This document shows, piece by piece, positions 5,223-5,967 of a stretch of 5,967 bases of DNA. The notes below the pieces were generated by a model. It had not been told where the DNA came from and searched no databases. It was given only the letters and a program-made list of their open reading frames with translations. This DNA is from a bacterium (GTDB taxonomy: Bacteria > Electryoneota > RPQS01). How positions within the stretch are numbered: the stretch's first letter is position 1; each line of letters starts with the position of its first letter. A program made the translations under genes and the position numbers. The stretch is taken from NCBI GenBank assembly GCA_018814465.1, contig JAHIZR010000085.1, positions 1 to 5,967 of the forward strand, in the 5' to 3' direction.

Positions 5223-5489
5223 TTACGAATTGTTATTCGCTCGCTTGATATCGAGGATCTTACACAACTGATCAAGTTCCTTTTCAGCTCCTTCTTCGAG
5301 ATCCTTGCCGTCAGCATATTCGCGAAGCTGCTTGGCAAGCAGTTCGATACCGGTGGTAACGAAACTCATCGCTTTGGGGTCCGCGCCGCGTTCTGCGAGA
5401 ATCTGGGCGGATTTGCCAAGCATGGTCATGGCTAAACTGTAGGTCAGGAAGATTCGGCTGTTTTCCATAGTTTCTTCAAACGTGGCCAT
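5223..5489 (-). CDS. 88-aa predicted helical protein, unknown function
   Basis: The ATG at 5489 (reading MATFEETMENSRIFLTYSL) has an ideal AGGAG at 5497-5501 with 7-nt spacing. The frame continues upstream to a TTG at 5504, but that codon precedes the ribosome-binding site and is unlikely to be used. I do not recognise the family. The sequence looks all-helical: an amphipathic N-terminal half (SRIFLTYSLAMTMLGKSAQI), a short GADPKA turn near 35-40, then a helix SFVTTGIELLAKQLREYADG and a charged last helix EEGAEKELDQLCKILDIK. There is no signal peptide or true membrane segment, so it is probably cytosolic. The layout of hydrophobic helix, then IELL helix, then acidic helix loosely recalls DUF1844 proteins, but the similarity is too weak to use. 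It converges with the helix-turn-helix gene. A sigma-70-like promoter at 5591-5619 would give a leader of about 95 nt. Confidence 0.85.
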   Translation of the reverse strand: MATFEETMENSRIFLTYSLAMTMLGKSAQILAERGADPKAMSFVTTGIELLAKQLREYADGKDLEEGAEKELDQLCKILDIKRANNNS

Positions 5490-5590
5490 ATTCTCTCTCC
5501 TCAAGTAGGGTCTGCCCAGTTAATGGGGCATATGAACAATTTGTTATGTCGTGATTTAAACCGGCAACACCCCGCGCTGAAACTGTACTT

Positions 5591-5619
5591 AATATAGTTG
5601 CTATAAGCGGCTTCCGCAA
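5591..5619 (-). promoter_or_regulatory. sigma-70-type promoter for the 88-aa gene
   Basis: Read on the minus strand, TTGCGG (5619-5614) and TATATT (5596-5591) are separated by 17 bp. The -10 is one mismatch from consensus; the -35 keeps only TTG plus spacing. The start would be near 5584. The leader contains a weak hairpin (TGCCC/GGGCA, 5513-5517 with 5526-5530) about 10 nt before the ribosome-binding site. Confidence 0.45.
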
Positions 5620-5967
5620 GGTGTTTGAAGGCAAAAGAGGATTTTGTTAGGGACAAAAAAATGAAAAAGACCGAACCTCAGTGGGATCAATGGACTGATC
5701 AAAACCATGTGCCTTTTTGTCCCGGAGCAAGCGGGAAAAGCCAAGAAATTTCAAATACTCCGCGAAGTAGAAATTCCTTTAGCTTGTTATGGCAATATAT
5801 CGCGAGATTGTTCACTTCGTCACCCAAAACAAGCTCCCGGCGAACCAAACCCTCTCGACCATACCTCTCTTAGCCTCTTGATAGAGCGCCGTTTATTGCG
5901 ATTTGCAAAGGCGGGTCAGTTCGTCCCCCGGGCTGATTGAAGCTTTTGCTTTTTGGTTGATTTCCCC
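5620..5967. other. 348-bp terminal region, no supported gene
   Basis: Two overlapping plus-strand frames are open. One, from ATG 5661 to 5873 (70 aa, MKKTEPQWDQWTDQNHVPFC...), has AGGGA seven bases upstream, but its C-terminal half is Ser/Arg/Pro-rich and looks like out-of-frame translation. The other (5665-5940, with an ATG at 5707) has no ribosome-binding site and no recognisable domain. Neither frame dominates. A small real gene from 5661 is possible, and so is a frameshifted remnant. The minus strand carries ACGAAGTGAAC (5820-5810), an 11-mer also present in both 115-bp repeats, which points towards repeat-derived DNA. An inverted repeat GATCA/TGATC lies at 5685-5700. Confidence 0.4.

Noticed and set aside
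4937..5338. 133-aa minus-strand frame
   Set aside because: It spans the antisense of the Xre gene, the shared terminator and the end of the 88-aa gene in another frame.
4925..5489. Toxin-antitoxin pair formed by the Xre gene and the 88-aa gene
   Set aside because: The genes are convergent, separated by a terminator, and the 88-aa protein has no toxin motif.
5940..5967. Terminator at the right edge (AAGC-TTTT-GCTTTTT)
   Set aside because: The stem is only 4 bp and there is no supported gene upstream to terminate.

Overview
The window looks like bacterial chromosome from an uncultured or poorly sampled lineage. Genes have Shine-Dalgarno sites, sigma-70-like and sigma-54-like promoter motifs and U-tract terminators. 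Gaps between genes are long and full of repeats and hairpins. The DUF58 protein resembles the version common in FCB-type candidate phyla, but that placement is an impression from memory, and nothing here (no rRNA, tRNA or universal marker) fixes the taxonomy.

Layout: (i) 2-820 (+) is the 3' part of a RhuM-family gene whose N-terminus lies outside the window. (ii) 821-1594 has no credible gene. It holds two copies of a 115-bp direct repeat, a degenerate ~30-bp tandem repeat, nested inverted repeats around a G-rich loop, and copy 1 of a second structured repeat. (iii) 1595-3295 (+) encodes an unrecognised exported protein of about 566 aa, more AT-rich than its neighbours. (iv) 3296-3797 is again non-coding. 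It has a near-consensus sigma-70 promoter, copy 2 of the structured repeat and two C-run/G-run hairpins. (v) 3798-4691 (+) is a DUF58 protein with a von Willebrand A-like metal site. Its natural reading frame starts upstream of the first ATG, apparently at an ATC codon, and it ends at a strong terminator. (vi) 4925-5167 (+) is a small Xre/Cro-type helix-turn-helix regulator behind an exact -24/-12 (sigma-54) promoter motif. (vii) 5223-5489 (-) is an 88-aa helical protein of unknown function. It converges on the regulator and shares a 12-bp-stem terminator with it. (viii) 5620-5967 has no gene I can support.

The genes do not form one operon: every neighbouring pair is separated by a long gap, a terminator or a strand switch. 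No complete defence system, toxin-antitoxin pair, CRISPR array, integrase or transposase is visible, so I do not claim a new multi-gene system. The best leads are: the structured repeat pair that brackets the exported-protein gene, with conserved stems and divergent loops; a strong promoter that would transcribe copy 2 as an RNA or long leader; the sigma-54 motif on the small regulator; and the missing ATG of the DUF58 gene.
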